From Paracoccus kondratievae (GTDB lineage Bacteria > Pseudomonadota > Alphaproteobacteria > Rhodobacterales > Rhodobacteraceae), in NCBI RefSeq assembly GCF_009301415.1, contig NZ_CP045072.1, forward strand, positions 1,603,001 to 1,667,000: a stretch of DNA of 64,000 bases, read 5' to 3'. Of the stretch, positions 62,562-64,000 are shown one piece after another (position 1 is the first letter of the stretch; the number at the start of each line of letters is the position of its first letter). Made by a program: the position numbers and the translations under genes. Under the pieces are notes generated by a model. It ran no database searches and was not told the origin of the DNA. It saw nothing but the letters and a program-made list of their open reading frames with translations.

Positions 62562-64000
62562 ATGCCGTATACCCTTACGTTGACGTCTGCACAAAACATT
62601 GCGGTAGGGCCAACGACGGCTCAGCCAGACAGCAATTTCAGCCTGGCTGAAAGCTATAACTCAGCCCTCGATACCACAAAGATCATCTTCGATTCCCCGA
62701 CCCAGACATTGGACGACATGGCGACCGGGGGTAATTACCGGCCAGGCTCCAACGGGCTGCAGAGGTACGAGAACTCTTCGGGGCAACAGATCAGCCTCGA
62801 TCAGGTACAAACCGCCGATGTGGTCTATGGCGGTACTACTTATAACGATGTCAAGATCCTGATCGGCTACAAGGCCGAGGAAAACTGGGGCACGGCGTCC
62901 AACGCAAACCATTCGGCACTGAACGCGGCAGATTTCAAGATGTACGCGATCTGGGCCGAGCTCCCCGCTCCCCAAGGCTGGCAGATCATCGGCTACACCT
63001 CGACTGGACTGTCGATCGAGGAAGCGACCCGGATCGCACCAGGCGCTGACGGCACTGGCTCGCCGGACGCCGATGACGGCATCACCGCCGACACCTTCGA
63101 ACAAGGCCCGGACGGTATCGTCGAAGGCACCGCGGGCAATGATCTTATCGATACGGCCTATACCGGCGACCCCGAAGGAGACATGGTCGACGCCAATGAC
63201 AACACCGGTGAGGCAGGCGGCGTGCCCGGCTCCAATGACGATGTCATTCAGGGTTTCGGAGGCAATGACTCGATTCTCGCCGGTGCCGGCAATGACACTG
63301 TTTATGCCGGTGATGGCGCGGATAGTGTCAATGGCGGGGATGGCGACGATCTGATCTATGCCTATGGCGATACGATCAACGGAAGCGATGACGGCGCTGC
63401 TGACCATATTGATGGCGGCGCGGGCAACGATACCATTTATGGCGGCGGCGGGGCCGACACCCTCTCTGGCGGAGACGGAAACGACCTGGTTCATGGCGGG
63501 GATGGCGACGATGCCCTGCTCGGAGGAGCCGATAACGGCAACGACACCCTTTACGGGGAAGCAGGGAACGATGTACTTTCTGGCGAAGGCGGCAACGACT
63601 TTCTGGATGGCGGAGAAGGGAATGATACCCTTATCTCGCATTCCGGGAATGATACGCTGACCGGTGGCGAGGGTTTCGACACCTTCCATGTCGTTGATGT
63701 GGCCCATGAATCCGTATTGATCACAGATTTCAATACGGGCACAGGTCAGAATATCAACGACGGCGATCAGACCAACAACGACCTTGTCGATCTGAGCGCC
63801 TATTACAATCAGGAAAACCTTGACGCCTATAACACCGCGCACGGTACCGACTATAAGAACCCGCTGCAATGGATGCGGGCGGATCAGGCCGATGATGGCG
63901 TGCTTAATATGCTGGACGGCCAGAATGGCCTGCCCAACCTCAACCTGACGCTGGAAAACGGAGGCAGCCCCGTTGCGGCCGAGGACCTGACATTCGACAA
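62562..64000 (+). CDS. RTX-type calcium-binding exoprotein, N-terminal part
   Basis: At least 479 residues, open at the right edge. About 180 N-terminal residues without signal peptide lead to an array of GGxGNDxLxG nonapeptides (63235-63680) that coordinate Ca2+. Such proteins leave by type I secretion with a C-terminal signal that is not in this window. ATG 62562 follows GGGGAGG at longer than optimal spacing. Downstream DLSAYYN-like repeats after the array recall adhesins or metallopeptidase tails. Confidence 0.88.
   Translation, partial: MPYTLTLTSAQNIAVGPTTAQPDSNFSLAESYNSALDTTKIIFDSPTQTLDDMATGGNYRPGSNGLQRYENSSGQQISLDQVQTADVVYGGTTYNDVKILIGYKAEENWGTASNANHSALNAADFKMYAIWAELPAPQGWQIIGYTSTGLSIEEATRIAPGADGTGSPDADDGITADTFEQGPDGIVEGTAGNDLIDTAYTGDPEGDMVDANDNTGEAGGVPGSNDDVIQGFGGNDSILAGAGNDTVYAGDGADSVNGGDGDDLIYAYGDTINGSDDGAADHIDGGAGNDTIYGGGGADTLSGGDGNDLVHGGDGDDALLGGADNGNDTLYGEAGNDVLSGEGGNDFLDGGEGNDTLISHSGNDTLTGGEGFDTFHVVDVAHESVLITDFNTGTGQNINDGDQTNNDLVDLSAYYNQENLDAYNTAHGTDYKNPLQWMRADQADDGVLNMLDGQNGLPNLNLTLENGGSPVAAEDLTFD

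Noticed and set aside
62661..63869. 402-residue ORF antisense to the RTX gene
   Set aside because: A shadow of the Gly-Asp-rich repeat array; the plus-strand frame has a start, a ribosome site and RTX motifs.

Overview
The window is GC-rich DNA of an alphaproteobacterium of the Rhodobacteraceae type, most like Paracoccus. The call rests on a crotonyl-CoA carboxylase/reductase, a GyrA with a natural Ala at the quinolone position, a RatA/Coq10-like protein, a NUDIX-cysK pair recalling the tellurite-resistance locus of Rhodobacter, and the capsid genes. No database search was possible, so family names come from motif recognition.

Layout. (1) 1-14625 is ordinary chromosome: ccr (3' part), gdhA, a sulfotransferase-like protein, a RatA/Coq10-like protein, a YpfJ-type zinc peptidase, DedA, DsbB, gyrA, an AI-2E-type permease, a large MscS channel, cysteine synthase and a NUDIX hydrolase. 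(2) A tRNA-Ser(CGA) gene lies at 14776-14865. Its 3' end plus about 170 bp of downstream flank recurs, diverged, at 55619-55799. The 40.76 kb between the copies looks like a genomic island inserted at the tRNA 3' end.

(3) The island holds four blocks. 15180-25095 is a defence cluster: Vsr, a C5 cytosine methyltransferase, and a tightly overlapping operon of a Z1 SF2 ATPase, a PD-(D/E)XK nuclease, a GHKL (MORC/MutL-like) ATPase and two poorly known proteins. 25208-46930 is a phage-like element: a serine recombinase cassette, a sigma-like factor, VapBC, a replicative ATPase followed by an iteron-like array of ten boxes, HNH nuclease, ParB-methyltransferase, both terminase subunits, portal, ClpP-like protease, HK97 capsid, head connectors, then a lysis cassette. 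It has no tail genes, which makes it resemble a capsid-forming satellite. 47026-49738 encodes a DksA-like protein, a universal stress protein and a SulP transporter. 49999-55455 holds a broken cation-efflux gene and two facing arsenic arms (arsR-arsP-MFS, and arsR-acr3-arsC-arsH).

(4) 55619-61325 is more accessory DNA: a DUF5131/TcmP pair, a HEPN-like protein, and the hsdS and decapitated hsdM of a type I R-M system cut by an IS5-type element. (5) 61326-64000 has an AT-rich intergenic stretch with paired palindromes, an acidic protein of unknown role and the start of an RTX calcium-binding exoprotein that runs off the window.

The most notable parts are the tail-less element with its candidate origin and the MORC/Z1 defence operon beside it in the same island.
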